Shown in pieces: positions 36,701 to 43,321 of a stretch of DNA of 52,318 nucleotides. Where the stretch lies: positions 1-52,318 of IMG/VR virus record IMGVR_UViG_3300032331_000666, one strand, 5' to 3'. Each line of letters opens with the position of its first letter. The stretch's first letter is position 1. Under the pieces are notes generated by a model, which was not told the DNA's origin, did no database searches, and worked only from the letters and a program-made list of their open reading frames with translations. The position numbers and the translations under genes are program-made. Origin of the DNA: a virus.

Positions 36701-37944
36701 ATACTAAGAAAGCTTTTTACTCTGTGATTGGAGGACTTACAGACTTCAATGACATGATGGAAAATGCTATTCGCTTATCTGCTTATAAGGTAGCTCTTGA
36801 CAAAGGTCTATCAAAACAAAAAGCAGCGATCATTGCTAAGAATTTAACAGTTAACTTTGATAAGAAGGGTGCTAAAACTGCTCAAGTCAATGCGCTTTAT
36901 GCATTCTTCAACGCATCTATTCAAGGTACTGAACGTATCTATCAAACAATTAAGGGCCCTAAAGGCAAGATGATTATTGGTGGTGGTATCTTAGCTGGTA
37001 TGGTTCAAGCTGTAATGCTGGCAGCTGCTGGATATGACGATGATGATCCTCCAGAGTTTGTTCGTGAAAAGAACTTTATTATTCCATTGATTGATGGTAC
37101 ATACTTAACCGTACCTTATCCATTAGGTTATAACGTGCTACCTAACGCAGGCCGTATTGTTATGGACTTTATGTTACATGGTGGACGTGATCCAGGTAAG
37201 CATTCAGTATCTTTATTAGCATCCACTTTAAATTCATTTAACCCATTAGGTAACACAAGCCTTTCATTCCAAACACTTGCCCCTACAATTGCAGATCCAT
37301 TGGTTGCATTAGGTGAAAATAAAGATGCGTTTGGTAGACCTATCTCTCGTAAGGATCGTGCTACAGCACCAACGCCTGGCTATACAAGATCAAGAGAAAC
37401 AGCATCTAAAATTAGCCAAGGATTAGCTTACTTCCTTAACTTAGCATCAAATGGATCTAAGTATCAAAAAGGTTATATTAGTCCAACGGCTGATGAGCTT
37501 GACTTTATTGCAGGCCAGGTCGGTGGTGGTTTGTATCGTGAAGTCACTAAAGCTGGTAAAGCTATTAGCGCAATAGTCACTGGTGAAGAGATTCCAACAT
37601 ACCAAAGACCAGTGGTGGGTCGTTTTGCAGGCAAGACAGGATCACAAGCATCCGTATCACAATCATTCTATGATAATGTGACTCGCATGACTGACCACGA
37701 GAATGAGATAAAAGGTCGTATGAAGAATAGAGAAGACGTAGAAGGATATTTAACAGATCATCCAGAGGCTAGATTATGGAAGAGAGCTAACTCTGTTGAG
37801 AATAAAATTAATGAATTGAATAAAAGAAAGCGTTTATTTGCAGAACGTGGCTTCCCTAAAGAGCGTATCCAAGCTGTTGATGCTCAAAAAACTATGCTCA
37901 TGCAAAGATTTAATACTCAGGTTAAGAACTTACGTCCTGATTAA
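30790..37944 (+). CDS. giant polyvalent virion protein: GHKL ATPase, HELAH zincin, LPD38-like region
   Basis: A 2384-residue protein. The N-terminus, MPIDVRMPDGTLVKNVPDNI, is typical of podoviral core proteins. Residues ~780-1110 hold a GHKL (Hsp90-like) ATPase: N-box EMVQNSFDA (801-809), DNGSGM (839-844) and GSGGFGIAK (866-874). A zinc metallopeptidase motif HELAH lies at 1317-1321. Residues ~1840-2240 resemble large polyvalent protein domain LPD38 (YNPVFGLVNFVRDF, NLTVNFDKKG, VPYPLGYNVLPN), including a hydrophobic GGGILAGMVQAVMLAAAGY. It is probably ejected into the host, as T7 gp16 is; enzyme targets are unknown. Confidence 0.78.
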   Translation: MPIDVRMPDGTLVKNVPDNITQADLLARYNAFSAQPATSIAPEIQVKPQAPQVGPEGAPIPPILQTQTQVSEDRPLAGSARKGIVNLQQTGENLRLANLMELQDAYKQQYGQGYENAPPEKIVDLQKLEDDINTSKRVSTSYDLKRQTLSKQYGITPLSQKLDEVQSTPEYQNASGIQKFQSIGETLLKNPGDIPSYIGNIGLESLPNSMAMMASAVVARYMTGSPSSAAVAGGTTSSFTEFGNQYVSNREQGKSHQDAMAEASVKSGIIGYFDAVSFGSAGKALEEIIKEFSKGAIKSTAKEVGKETVKQAAYGAAGEAVGSVATGQPIDPRAVVEEALGEIAGAPMEAVTTYRSNKAIADQNVRPTPPPVSERVEPEVTPIRPATTEPATVETSAPTKVDTSHDTQAMLDELSGKDVEYVPEEEIKPIGPPRLTEEEKAQLAPLDKLNAKDRKIHNMPTPELQAMADQGMIQWSDEFIDSLNKPKQEVIQTTPMGNNTEYHVLQNDQGHVANLYDKDAGQYVPGSLRIFPTETFGEQTETAAKNFVQEEQDKAAQYEPSIKEEPTGIISEEERQFTPVGGRLINKKDADKLARESAIALEQNLKNQEIQRDKQIRREIREDRFPAAETPSLASALKALGGINQSNKLDMLGDTGKLFNYESAFSKDGEDLLTYIEKGDLDQYLPHQIRLSNTPEGEAFDPRPGYEYISKVIESKQKAYDYEYELAKIDHENQIKEKYLAKQYMEPNEEARVARIEDLNLGPMYEKIKAKPGANVGRIAKMLGPQLYGSMENISEVSVKEMVQNSFDAIKTMIEKGVMDKGNISINMNVSDRSITIKDNGSGMSPDVLQNTFFTIAGTNKETEFGSGGFGIAKMLFLFGNQNVEVTTMRDGQISHFVASGEQLKASLDDPSQAPDINTYAADQYNKTELREDFPQGHGTIVTVVVPETFTNPSTGKTEDIPFVADKFEFPVLRYSPLFSNIEMRFNEENLMLGSSFPKEDYTTFVNADFDWGTARIYVSTSERDRWGKNLHVLSNGLWQFSEELTKKPGDKYADNIPYRFYVDIVSRAKPDEQGYPFTFNRQSLTKEATADLDLIKNYLWLNYTKKDISSTSTSFGNVHYLSKKNGKINVSAKEDLNPEVNVQEISDGIQEGSNVKVIDGKLIVNGKEIPALNLQDLKNATIDLDELKIPQDNVKSNDIMVHDNLGVEIEGNFRPITELAKEKFGERFDQFMYEIGDVFKTLRDRVVYLNIKGELPNYDDVGYKDLANHAIGISFDKEYRGVSIKLPFNGMFINPALPEFTDPEGAGFGLFGTMIHELAHYQVRDHEEKFPAEMQRLSIVLKKDKEFDLNGLEQELVKSVIKNKDILDYLNDLGVNYESEAIGQRFKDSEYERATRRTSQNISESGRARQPGREVSSNIKSRDQIARQMQQYQSVPSANQTTQRRVAGQPPPRNFRGQEVLPQWHGPEESKIDDWIYNLQNKQIDTKRVQEAIGDIEENWNVYEKEQLYHGRTASGIRNFLLKELLPVIKEIERLKISPEDIRTYLHNRHAEERNIRMNEKNPDIYDPKTGRTTPNPLKDKASGIHTNDARAYLAGLDPARKQILEQIATKFDEMVKGTQDVLIASGAETKETIDKWNKIYKHYVPLFRVEDDMARPSGLSGVGQGFGSRGDFSKRAMGSEKDVQDILSNIIAQRERALIRAEKIRVGRALYGMAIQNPNPDFWLPINPDAIRNKKQAIAELRRMGIPDAEDVVNNLMAEPKERYLKKINAAEGAVEPDENFDFDSGLPVNESKEVVASKINVMARYKDFVFPVRINGKDRYIFFNKNDPRSLRMVQSLKNLDVENLGLALSIAGKFTRWFKNVNTQYNPVFGLVNFVRDFSGALLNLTSTEIKGEQAKVIAGAYKAMGGILNVHRAERKGKPLPTGPWAKLYQEARAEGFQTGYRDSLIRNQEEMQIIEHTLEQFKDSNTKKAFYSVIGGLTDFNDMMENAIRLSAYKVALDKGLSKQKAAIIAKNLTVNFDKKGAKTAQVNALYAFFNASIQGTERIYQTIKGPKGKMIIGGGILAGMVQAVMLAAAGYDDDDPPEFVREKNFIIPLIDGTYLTVPYPLGYNVLPNAGRIVMDFMLHGGRDPGKHSVSLLASTLNSFNPLGNTSLSFQTLAPTIADPLVALGENKDAFGRPISRKDRATAPTPGYTRSRETASKISQGLAYFLNLASNGSKYQKGYISPTADELDFIAGQVGGGLYREVTKAGKAISAIVTGEEIPTYQRPVVGRFAGKTGSQASVSQSFYDNVTRMTDHENEIKGRMKNREDVEGYLTDHPEARLWKRANSVENKINELNKRKRLFAERGFPKERIQAVDAQKTMLMQRFNTQVKNLRPD

Positions 37945-38290
37945 GCTCTGTAATTACTACGTCACAATACCCACCCTTAGTTACTTCCATCCTAGTTACA
38001 CATAACTTATCTATTTGAGAATCATTCTCATAGGCACCTGCATGTTCTAACGCATCTAATAAAGGCTTTAAAACGTTGTCTACATCCCTTTTTCTATTGT
38101 CAGGAGGGTACAGGTATACCTCCATGTGCAATCGTGCGTTTAAACGCCCTTCCTGTGCGGAATAGACACATAAAAACACAGATTCTCTAAACTCTTTTCC
38201 CTTTTTACCAAGAAACTTCTTAGATCCGACTTGTCCCCAGTAATGATTTACAGTAGGAGGGTATGGCAATGTTAGTTTTATTGTTTTCAT
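37922..38290 (-). CDS. rusA: RusA-type Holliday junction resolvase
   Basis: The start is taken at 38290 (122 residues, MKTIKLTLPYPPTVNHYW), because family members begin near this PPxxNHxW segment; an ATG at 38338 would add 16 unrelated residues. The catalytic set is KRDVDNVLKPLLDAL with D69, D71 and K75, plus YENDSQI with D90, matching the Asp/Asp/Asp/Lys of E. coli RusA. It cuts four-way junctions during recombination and before packaging. It is convergent with, and overlaps by 23 bases, the giant virion gene. Confidence 0.88.
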   Translation of the reverse strand: MKTIKLTLPYPPTVNHYWGQVGSKKFLGKKGKEFRESVFLCVYSAQEGRLNARLHMEVYLYPPDNRKRDVDNVLKPLLDALEHAGAYENDSQIDKLCVTRMEVTKGGYCDVVITELNQDVSS

Positions 38291-38297
38291 ATCGTGT

Positions 38298-38327
38298 ATT
38301 ATAACAGATGAATTAATATGGGTACAA
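38298..38327 (-). promoter_or_regulatory. sigma70-type promoter for rusA
   Basis: Read on the minus strand: TTGTAC (38327-38322), an 18-base spacer, and a perfect TATAAT (38303-38298). The expected start of transcription is at or next to the rusA ATG (38290), and no ribosome site is visible, so the message may be leaderless. On the other strand a TTGACA lies at 38332-38337 but its -10 is poor. Confidence 0.55.
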
Positions 38328-38391
38328 CCTATTGACATGTATTTTATTCTATGCCACCATTACAACTCATTTTACTTTAACGGGGGACATT

Positions 38392-38676
38392 ATGAAAAGG
38401 TTTATATCAATAACAGAGCATCTAATGACAGATCAAAAATATAACGATCTTGTTAAAGATGGCTTTGAGCCAACAGAATTTATTACATCTATTACAGCTG
38501 ATCATGCTAGAAGTCGTGGATTAGATTCTAAAGTCAGATGTATAGAAGTAGAGTATGACATGTTAAATGATATATATAAGGCAGTAGATACTATTGCTAC
38601 AGATAAAGCATTTGATGAGTTAGAAGAAGCTATGCTTAATAACACATTGTGCCCTAGTGGAAATTGTGAAGCATGA
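38392..38676 (+). CDS. small hypothetical protein, first gene of the replication block
   Basis: The start at 38392 follows a GGGGGA site (94 residues). It is acidic and helical, with KRFISITEHLMTDQKYNDLV and EVEYDMLNDIYKAVDTIATD; no known domain. It is translationally coupled (ATGA) to the exonuclease, so it may belong to the recombination operon. An in-frame ATG at 38332 overlaps a TTGACA box and has no site. Confidence 0.55.
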   Translation: MKRFISITEHLMTDQKYNDLVKDGFEPTEFITSITADHARSRGLDSKVRCIEVEYDMLNDIYKAVDTIATDKAFDELEEAMLNNTLCPSGNCEA

Positions 38677-39548
38677 AAATCACAAACGTATTTAATCTTC
38701 CTAAACCATTTGAGAACATAGCTAAGAACCCTAGCTACTCAAAAGGTAAGGCTCATATATCAGCTACAAGTCTTCTTAACAGTCCTAAGATTGTAACGCT
38801 ATTAAAGAAGTATGATGATGAGTTAAGCCAGGATGTTTCAGATATGATTTGGTCTATCTTTGGATCAGCTGTTCATAACGTGCTTGAAAAAGGTGCAGAT
38901 GAAAATAACTTGGTTGAACAAAGATTCTATGCTGAGGTAGATGGTTGGCATGTATCAGGTGCAATTGATCTTCAAGTTGTAGATGCTGATGGTATTCATA
39001 TTAAAGACTATAAGACAACTTCTGTTTGGGCGGTAATGAATGATAAGCCTGAATGGGAACAACAACTTAACATCTATGCATGGTTAGTTCAAAAGAATAA
39101 ACAAGTGCCTATTAAGTCATTACAGATTGTTGGTATCTTGAAAGATTGGTCAAAGCGTGAAGCTGAACGCAAGCCTGAGTATCCACAACGTAACGTAGCT
39201 ATAGTCAATATTCCACTATGGACATTTGAAGAGCAAGAAGCTTTTATCAAAGGCCGTATTGCTAAACATAGTGCCGCTGAGTTTGCCTTAGAGACCGAAG
39301 CTGAATTACCTGAATGCACACCTCAAGAGATGTGGGAAAAGCCACCTGTATGGGCAGTGATTAAAGTAGGTAATACAAGAGCCAAGTCACTTCATGAAAC
39401 AGCAGAGTTAGCTGATGCAGCATTAAACGAATTAGGTAAGGGTTATGAGATACAAGTTAGAAAAGGTGACAGAACAAGGTGTAAAGATTATTGTTTAGTT
39501 AATAGATGGTGTAAGCAATATAAAGAATATACGGAGGCTCAAACATGA
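38673..39548 (+). CDS. PD-(D/E)XK (RecB/Cas4-type) exonuclease
   Basis: A 291-residue protein. Nuclease motifs in order: GSAVH (H68), VSGAIDL (D99), IKDYKTT (D112, K114) and the Q-motif QLNIYAWL (Q131). Four Cys (C215, C270, C274, C280) resemble the iron-sulfur staple of Cas4/AddB-type nucleases, though spacing is CxxxC where the usual form is CxxC. It would degrade one strand to create 3' ends for the ERF annealing protein encoded two genes on. It overlaps both neighbours by four bases. Confidence 0.82.
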   Translation: MKITNVFNLPKPFENIAKNPSYSKGKAHISATSLLNSPKIVTLLKKYDDELSQDVSDMIWSIFGSAVHNVLEKGADENNLVEQRFYAEVDGWHVSGAIDLQVVDADGIHIKDYKTTSVWAVMNDKPEWEQQLNIYAWLVQKNKQVPIKSLQIVGILKDWSKREAERKPEYPQRNVAIVNIPLWTFEEQEAFIKGRIAKHSAAEFALETEAELPECTPQEMWEKPPVWAVIKVGNTRAKSLHETAELADAALNELGKGYEIQVRKGDRTRCKDYCLVNRWCKQYKEYTEAQT

Positions 39549-39784
39549 GCAAACAACAGTCAGATGGATCTACAGCAAGTTATTACGAATTGCCTGAGGG
39601 TGCAACAGAATTGCAAGAACTAATAAGTGCTAAGAATATGAATGCACAGATTGGTGAAATATTTAGAGCTTGTTATCGTTATGGTGAAGTGGCTCATAGT
39701 CCAGAGATTAGAGATATAAAGAAGATTTTATTCTATGCAAAAGCTGAATTAGAAAGATTAAATAAACTAGAAAAGGTGAGCTAA
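39545..39784 (+). CDS. small hypothetical protein between exonuclease and annealing protein
   Basis: A 79-residue, mostly helical, soluble protein (GATELQELISAKNMNAQIGE, AHSPEIRDIKKILFYAKAEL). It has a recognisable dose-coupled position (ATGA overlap upstream, stop adjoining the ERF start), implying a recombination accessory role. There are no catalytic motifs and the family is not known to me. Confidence 0.55.
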   Translation: MSKQQSDGSTASYYELPEGATELQELISAKNMNAQIGEIFRACYRYGEVAHSPEIRDIKKILFYAKAELERLNKLEKVS

Positions 39785-40468
39785 ATGAGTGTATATAGAA
39801 AGTTACAAGAGGCAAGGATTGATCTTCAGTCTAAGCCTTTAAAGAAGTCTGGCAAGAATAATTTTGCTGGGTATCAGTATTTTGAATTAGCTGATTTTCT
39901 ACCATCAATACAACAGATCTGTTTAGATAGAGGATTATGTGGTTCAGTAACCTTTTATACAGATATTGCAGTATTGACTATTACAGATGTAGATAAGCCA
40001 GAGGATAAGATTGAATTTAAATGTCCTATGTCTTCAGCTGCACTAAAAGGATGTCATGAGGTCCAGAATTTAGGGGCAGTTCAGACGTACTTAAGGCGCT
40101 ATCTGTGGACAAATGCTTTTGAGATTGTTGAACACGACTCTCTTGATGCTACCACAGGAAAAGATGAACCAAAAAAAGCTAAGTCTATAGTAACAAGTCC
40201 AATTTCTGTAGATAAAAAAGAAACATGGCAAAATGATCTAATTGTTTGTAAGGAGGATCCAAACGATCCTACTGTGTGGAGAAACGATCTTATATCTGGA
40301 ACAGAAGCAAAGTTTACGTTTTGTGAAAATGTTGCAATACTTATGAACACTTTCAAAGTAAACAAAGTTTCTTATGACAGATTAAAGGATGAGTCTCCAG
40401 ATGATTTCAAAAACCTTATGAACAAGTTTACAGAAGTAAAAACAAAACTAGAAAAGGAAGCAGTATGA
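39785..40468 (+). CDS. erf: ERF-family single-strand annealing protein
   Basis: A 227-residue protein. Motif order SGKNNFAGYQYFELADFLPS, GSVTFYTDIAVLTI, then GAVQTYLRRYLWTNAFEIVE is the ERF superfamily signature (P22 Erf and relatives). It pairs complementary single strands for recombination and probable genome circularisation. The C-terminal half is charged and variable, as usual. It functions with the exonuclease at 38673 and the resolvase at 37922. Confidence 0.85.
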   Translation: MSVYRKLQEARIDLQSKPLKKSGKNNFAGYQYFELADFLPSIQQICLDRGLCGSVTFYTDIAVLTITDVDKPEDKIEFKCPMSSAALKGCHEVQNLGAVQTYLRRYLWTNAFEIVEHDSLDATTGKDEPKKAKSIVTSPISVDKKETWQNDLIVCKEDPNDPTVWRNDLISGTEAKFTFCENVAILMNTFKVNKVSYDRLKDESPDDFKNLMNKFTEVKTKLEKEAV

Positions 40469-40632
40469 ATATCAAACTTGAACTAACTCAAGAAGAAACA
40501 GGATTCTTAATGGGAGTTTTGGCAGAACTACCTACTAAGACAGGCGCTTGGACTTTGATTCAAAAAATTAAAGAGCAAGCAGAACCACAAGTACCACCAC
40601 AACTTAAAACAGAGGAGACCTTAAATGGCTGA
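40465..40632 (+). CDS. small conserved phage protein
   Basis: A 55-residue protein: MNIKLELTQEETGFLMGVLA, then ELPTKTGAWTLIQKIKEQAE. The 'LELTxEExxxLxxxLxELPTKTGAxxLIxKIxxQ' pattern is a recurrent small protein of phage recombination operons. It is coupled by ATGA to erf and overlaps the next gene by eight bases. Function unknown. Confidence 0.6.
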   Translation: MNIKLELTQEETGFLMGVLAELPTKTGAWTLIQKIKEQAEPQVPPQLKTEETLNG

Positions 40633-40894
40633 GCAAAGAGCAAATAGCGGTTCGCTAGGAAAGAACAGATACAAAGACAATGAAAAGAAACCAGATCTTA
40701 CAGGCAACATTCATGTAGATCGCAATCTATTAATTGACTTACTTACTAAACATAAAGATAAGCCTCTTATTCAGTTAAGACTATCTGCATGGAATAAGCA
40801 AAACAATGATACAGGCGAAGGTTTCTTGGGTATAGCAGTATCAGAACCTATGCCTCCTAAAACAGAAGCTGGCAAAAATCCTTGGGAGGCGTAA
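40625..40894 (+). CDS. DUF736 / SSB-like small protein
   Basis: An 89-residue protein. It begins RANSGSLGKNRYKDNEKKPD and LTGNIHVDRNLL, and ends with IQLRLSAWNKQNNDTGEGFL and GIAVSEPMPP. The 'SGxLxKNxxKxxDxxPDxTGxI' start followed by a 'xLSAWxKxxxxGxxLxIxVSEP' strand resembles DUF736 and small OB-type proteins. Next to erf, a single-strand DNA-binding role is plausible but not shown by any residue. Confidence 0.5.
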   Translation: MAEQRANSGSLGKNRYKDNEKKPDLTGNIHVDRNLLIDLLTKHKDKPLIQLRLSAWNKQNNDTGEGFLGIAVSEPMPPKTEAGKNPWEA

Positions 40895-41316
40895 TGGAAA
40901 CCATTCAGTTTGAAGGTGTTAAGGTAGCACTCAAACAAGATAAAACTGGATATGTTCTAACGCTTTCTATGCATCCTGACGACATCCCTGAGAGTTTACT
41001 TAGGGATTTTGTCGGTGCTAGATACCAAGTGGTAATGGTTAGATTAGATAATCATGAGGCTCCAATTGATCGTCAAGACGAGTTTTCTTCTGATCGAGCT
41101 GTGAGGATATCTGGTATGTTGTGTCGTGATCCAAAGTTCTGGGAGTATCTATATTCTAAAAGTGATATAGCTACCAAAGACTATGAGACTGTTACACAAT
41201 GGCTAAGGTTTTATCTGGATTTAGAATCAAGATCTCAACTTAAAACTAACATTGAAGCTCAAAATAAACTTGACGCTTTATATAGGGAATATACTGCATG
41301 GAAACCAATAAGCTAA
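40894..41316 (+). CDS. conserved phage protein of the replication block
   Basis: The start at 40894 overlaps the previous TAA (140 residues); an in-frame TTG at 40882 is less likely. Segments: METIQFEGVKVALKQDKTGY, LSMHPDDIPESLLRDFVGAR, YQVVMVRL, MLCRDPKFWEYLY and LESRSQLKTN. The same series occurs in many phages and in some prophage recombination regions. No known catalytic motif is present. Confidence 0.62.
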   Translation: METIQFEGVKVALKQDKTGYVLTLSMHPDDIPESLLRDFVGARYQVVMVRLDNHEAPIDRQDEFSSDRAVRISGMLCRDPKFWEYLYSKSDIATKDYETVTQWLRFYLDLESRSQLKTNIEAQNKLDALYREYTAWKPIS

Positions 41317-41582
41317 TACCGTATTCAGTCTATTTGCCTAGTGACTTACATAAGAAGTTAAAGTTATTAGCACGTGATCGTAAAGCCTCTGAGCTTATAC
41401 GTAATGCAATTCAAATGATTATTGATGGCAATACTGCATACAATAGCGGTTATAACAAAGCGCTTAAAGATACAGTCAAAGTTATCAATACTAATGAAAG
41501 CGCTATTACCATATCTGTTCATGGCATATTGATTGCTGATAATTTAATCTCTGACATAAAAACATTGGAGATAAGCAAATGA
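41298..41582 (+). CDS. ribbon-helix-helix transcriptional regulator
   Basis: A 94-residue protein. The N-terminal 45 residues, PYSVYLPSDLHKKLKLLARD and RKASELIRNAIQMII, match the CopG/Arc ribbon-helix-helix fold: one DNA-contact strand then two helices. The rest is a small C-terminal domain. Such dimeric regulators bind short inverted repeats; the dyads at 45342-45675 are possible targets. It overlaps the previous gene by 19 bases. Confidence 0.68.
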   Translation: METNKLIPYSVYLPSDLHKKLKLLARDRKASELIRNAIQMIIDGNTAYNSGYNKALKDTVKVINTNESAITISVHGILIADNLISDIKTLEISK

Positions 41583-41761
41583 CCGAAAACGAAAAAGAAT
41601 ATATGGAGTCACTGTATGCTGGACTTGCCATGATGGGTTATCTCATTCGTGGCAATCCCATACATAAGATCCCTGAAGATGCTAAAGCTATGGCTAAAGC
41701 TATGATGGAAGATGAAAAAGTAATTGGCCTTCCAGCAATCAAAAGAAGAACTAAGAAATGA
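41579..41761 (+). CDS. small hypothetical helical protein
   Basis: The 60 residues are mainly helical (NEKEYMESLYAGLAMMGYLI) with a basic tail (AIKRRTKK). Overlap by four bases on each side puts it in the same translational chain as the RHH regulator and the zinc-ribbon protein. No domain recognised. Confidence 0.55.
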   Translation: MTENEKEYMESLYAGLAMMGYLIRGNPIHKIPEDAKAMAKAMMEDEKVIGLPAIKRRTKK

Positions 41762-41931
41762 GTGAGCAAAGATATTGCTCATCATGTCTTTCTTTTAGAT
41801 TAGCCGAAACAGGCAAAATGGTTCAAACTGCAAGTAAAAATATCAAACGATTTAAATGCGCTTTGTGTTTGAGCAAAATGATTAAACCAAATAAGGGGTT
41901 ATATGTTCCAAGAGCTCATAAAAATAGCTGA
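41758..41931 (+). CDS. small zinc-ribbon protein
   Basis: The 57 residues have two CxxC pairs, CSSC (residues 7-10) and CALC (34-37), separated by a basic stretch (VQTASKNIKRFK). This short 'YCSxC...KRWKCxxCLxR'-type zinc ribbon is common in phage early and middle regions and may contact nucleic acid. It overlaps the previous gene (ATGA) and the next one by 29 bases. Confidence 0.65.
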   Translation: MSEQRYCSSCLSFRLAETGKMVQTASKNIKRFKCALCLSKMIKPNKGLYVPRAHKNS

Positions 41932-42106
41932 AGAAGTCTATACACTAGATAAGCAACTTGGCATCCGTATGGGAAAATGTTTAGAGTCTTTAGGTAAAAA
42001 GATTGAAACACATAACAAAGAAACAAAAGCCACCAATGTTAAGATTAGTAAATTAGAAAGCAAGATTAAAATTTTAGAAAGCGCTATGCGTAGGAGAATG
42101 CACTAA
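41903..42106 (+). CDS. small coiled-coil protein
   Basis: The 67 residues are almost entirely helical, with a C-terminal coiled coil (NVKISKLESKIKILESAMRR). The start has a GGGG site at about 41896. The end overlaps the next ATG by one base. Function unknown. Confidence 0.5.
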   Translation: MFQELIKIAEEVYTLDKQLGIRMGKCLESLGKKIETHNKETKATNVKISKLESKIKILESAMRRRMH

Positions 42107-42306
42107 TGGAAAACTATAAACAATGGATGGAACAAAAGCTTACATCTGAAGACATGGATAAATTACCTAAGGTTATAAAGCCTTTAACTCCAGAACAGAT
42201 CTCAGATCTTCTTGTACAGAACAAATGGAATATAGGTGACAATGATGGATTGACAGATATTGTTAACCTAATAAGATCAGTAGAAAAAGCACATGGGATT
42301 GTATAG
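42106..42306 (+). CDS. small hypothetical protein
   Basis: A 66-residue soluble acidic protein (KQWMEQKLTSEDMDKLPKVI, TPEQISDLLVQNKWNIGDND). It is start-coupled to the coiled-coil protein and overlaps the following nuclease by 14 bases. No recognised family. Confidence 0.5.
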   Translation: MENYKQWMEQKLTSEDMDKLPKVIKPLTPEQISDLLVQNKWNIGDNDGLTDIVNLIRSVEKAHGIV

Positions 42307-42586
42307 GAATAAGAAGCTATTGGTTATAGTAAGAGAATCTCCCTGTCAGGTTTGTGGGATTGAAGATGGCACAGTTGTTGCAGCGCATTCAAATCAAATG
42401 AGGGATGGTAAATCCACCTCCATGAAATCAAATGATTACAGAATTGCCGCAATGTGTTATAAATGTCATTCTAATCTTGATCAAGGAAGCAAGTTGACAA
42501 GAGAAGAAAGAGTCGATATGTGGGAAGATGCCCATAGAAAGACTATAGGTTGGTTGTTTGAAAAAGAACATTTGGAGGTTAAATGA
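42293..42586 (+). CDS. YbcO/DUF1364-like HNH nuclease
   Basis: A 97-residue protein. ESPCQVCG (a CxxC), VVAAHSNQMRDGKSTSMKSN, then IAAMCYKCHSNLDQG (CxxCH) form a treble-clef zinc site with the AH and CH residues of HNH nucleases. The C-terminal WEDAHRKTIGWL is also typical. YbcO-type prophage nucleases act near recombination genes. It overlaps the next small membrane gene by four bases. Confidence 0.72.
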   Translation: MGLYRNKKLLVIVRESPCQVCGIEDGTVVAAHSNQMRDGKSTSMKSNDYRIAAMCYKCHSNLDQGSKLTREERVDMWEDAHRKTIGWLFEKEHLEVK

Positions 42587-42717
42587 AAACACAATTTGGT
42601 TTGTTGGTAGGATTTTTAGGGATATGTATGATTCCTATTGCAATAATATTTGTAGCATTTAGAGCCTCTTGTAGTTTTGTAAGCAGGATAGCTATGGAAG
42701 GATTACATGATGATTAA
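42583..42717 (+). CDS. single-pass membrane micro-protein
   Basis: The 44 residues carry one hydrophobic segment (about 5-28, FGLLVGFLGICMIPIAIIFV) and a short charged tail. It has a GGAGG site and ATGA coupling to the nuclease gene. Function unknown; its expression with replication genes suggests an early membrane-associated role. Confidence 0.55.
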   Translation: MKTQFGLLVGFLGICMIPIAIIFVAFRASCSFVSRIAMEGLHDD

Positions 42718-42955
42718 CGCTGGCAAACAACCATATGCATGGGTCTATGAAGAATTTGACCATGAACATAATTTAGTCAAAAGCTTTGTAACACCATTCA
42801 AGCCTTCTGAAATTTCATTCAAAAATGAATTAAAAACAAAACTCCACAATATTACATTAACACCTTTATATAGATGTGATGATAAAGCTGAAAAGTTTAC
42901 CGCAGTAAAGAAGTACGATAGTAAATTACTAGTAGAAGCTAACTTAGGACTTTAA
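42707..42955 (+). CDS. small conserved hypothetical protein
   Basis: An 82-residue soluble protein: GKQPYAWVYEEFDHEHNLVK, PFKPSEISFKNEL and ITLTPLYRCDD. The 'PLYxxxx' ending resembles small phage proteins that carry a 'TPLYxxPP' motif. The start overlaps the membrane micro-protein by 11 bases. No catalytic features. Confidence 0.5.
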   Translation: MMINAGKQPYAWVYEEFDHEHNLVKSFVTPFKPSEISFKNELKTKLHNITLTPLYRCDDKAEKFTAVKKYDSKLLVEANLGL

Positions 42956-42956
42956 C

Positions 42957-43304
42957 ATGACCACAAGGCTCATCAACGATCATACTATTAAAATCACTTA
43001 TGATATGTTGAGAAAGATGCCTCCCTTCAATGAATGGAACCTTCCAGCTCCGCACAAAATAATATTTGAAAGCAATACAGACCCAACAATTTGTGGTGAG
43101 TTTGATGTAGAGCCTATGGTTATGAGAATCAGCACACACCACCAAGAAACTTATGTCAACATGATGAGAACTGTTGCACATGAGATGGTTCATCTAAAAC
43201 TTTACTTAGATGGAAAAACACATTATGATAAACACGATAAGACATTTAGAAAGATGATGTTTCAATTCAATGCCTTATATGGATTTGATAGGAAAGAATT
43301 ATAA
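42957..43304 (+). CDS. SprT-like zinc metallopeptidase
   Basis: A 115-residue protein. HEMVH (H75, E76, H79) with a third ligand H93 in KHDKTFRKM match the HExxH...H(G/D)xxF layout of SprT/Spartan-type proteases, which in cells remove proteins crosslinked to DNA. The protein is shorter than cellular SprT and lacks a C-terminal zinc ribbon. A role in clearing DNA-bound host proteins during replication is inferred. Confidence 0.75.
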   Translation: MTTRLINDHTIKITYDMLRKMPPFNEWNLPAPHKIIFESNTDPTICGEFDVEPMVMRISTHHQETYVNMMRTVAHEMVHLKLYLDGKTHYDKHDKTFRKMMFQFNALYGFDRKEL

Positions 43305-43321
43305 ACTTACGGGGGAACACA

